Assembly (NCBI RefSeq): GCF_001683335.1
Contig: NZ_CP016201.1
Coordinates: 370,831 to 410,367 of the forward strand
DNA length: 39,537 bases
DNA from: Selenomonas sp. oral taxon 126
GTDB lineage: Bacteria > Bacillota > Negativicutes > Selenomonadales > Selenomonadaceae
Direction: 5' to 3'
The notes below the pieces were generated by a model. The model made no database searches. It saw nothing but the letters and a program-made list of their open reading frames with translations, and was not told where the DNA came from. Numbering within the stretch: position 1 is the first letter of the stretch; each line of letters opens with the position of its first letter. Of the stretch, positions 39,512 through 39,537 are shown in pieces. The position numbers and the translations under genes are program-made.

Positions 39512-39537
39512 TTATCATAGAACCAAAGAGGACTCGG

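Overview
The window looks like chromosome from a high-GC, diderm Firmicute of the Negativicutes, most likely Selenomonas or a close relative. This is inferred from gene content: an LptF/LptG-type outer-membrane permease and Tat-exported formate dehydrogenase stand beside Firmicute-style mannose-family PTS genes, a DUF3084 protein and a eukaryote-type hexokinase. No phage, integrase, intact IS transposase or CRISPR array is visible.

Positions 1-13626 form a molybdenum cofactor and formate dehydrogenase region. On the minus strand, in transcription order, lie a molybdopterin-binding MoeA-like protein with a C-terminal cysteine cluster, moeA, moaA, a MOSC-MogA fusion, a MobA-MobB fusion, fdhD, a cysteine-type formate dehydrogenase catalytic subunit, and the start of fdhE, which is cut by the left edge. 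Divergently on the plus strand lie moaC and the molybdate ABC transporter modABC. A highly structured leader before modA is a candidate Moco-type riboswitch. MoaD/MoaE and the beta and gamma subunits of the dehydrogenase are not in the window.

Positions 13635-18690 hold an Rpn/PD-(D/E)XK family protein with a GIQQ-repeat tail, a DUF4418-FtsX-LolD-type ABC operon, tRNA-Gln(CUG) with a consensus promoter, and a mannose-family EIIA next to a HAD phosphatase. Positions 18815-25544 hold a sensing cassette (periplasmic sugar-binding protein, histidine kinase, response regulator, second solute-binding protein) with no ABC permease, then EIID, EIIC and EIIB of a mannose-family PTS. A divergent RpiR regulator follows at 25733-26500.

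Positions 26984-33055 are an alpha-glucoside operon: PTS EIICBA, GH13 glucosidase, HAD phosphatase and hexokinase. Uptake with phosphorylation, cleavage into glucose and glucose 6-phosphate, and rephosphorylation of the free glucose fit together. The rest (33120-39196) carries an unknown protein, AtpZ-like protein, WecB, WecA/TagO, a YqgF-fold protein, DUF3084 and LptF/LptG, all on the minus strand.

The most unusual content is intergenic. Four copies of a ~160-bp MITE-like element have matching terminal inverted repeats, 4-bp flanking duplications and an internal hairpin whose arms vary in a compensating way. A second ~165-bp element, in two copies, folds as one long hairpin with compensatory differences in several stems. 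A third GC-rich palindromic repeat occurs twice, once with a ~120-bp insert in its loop.
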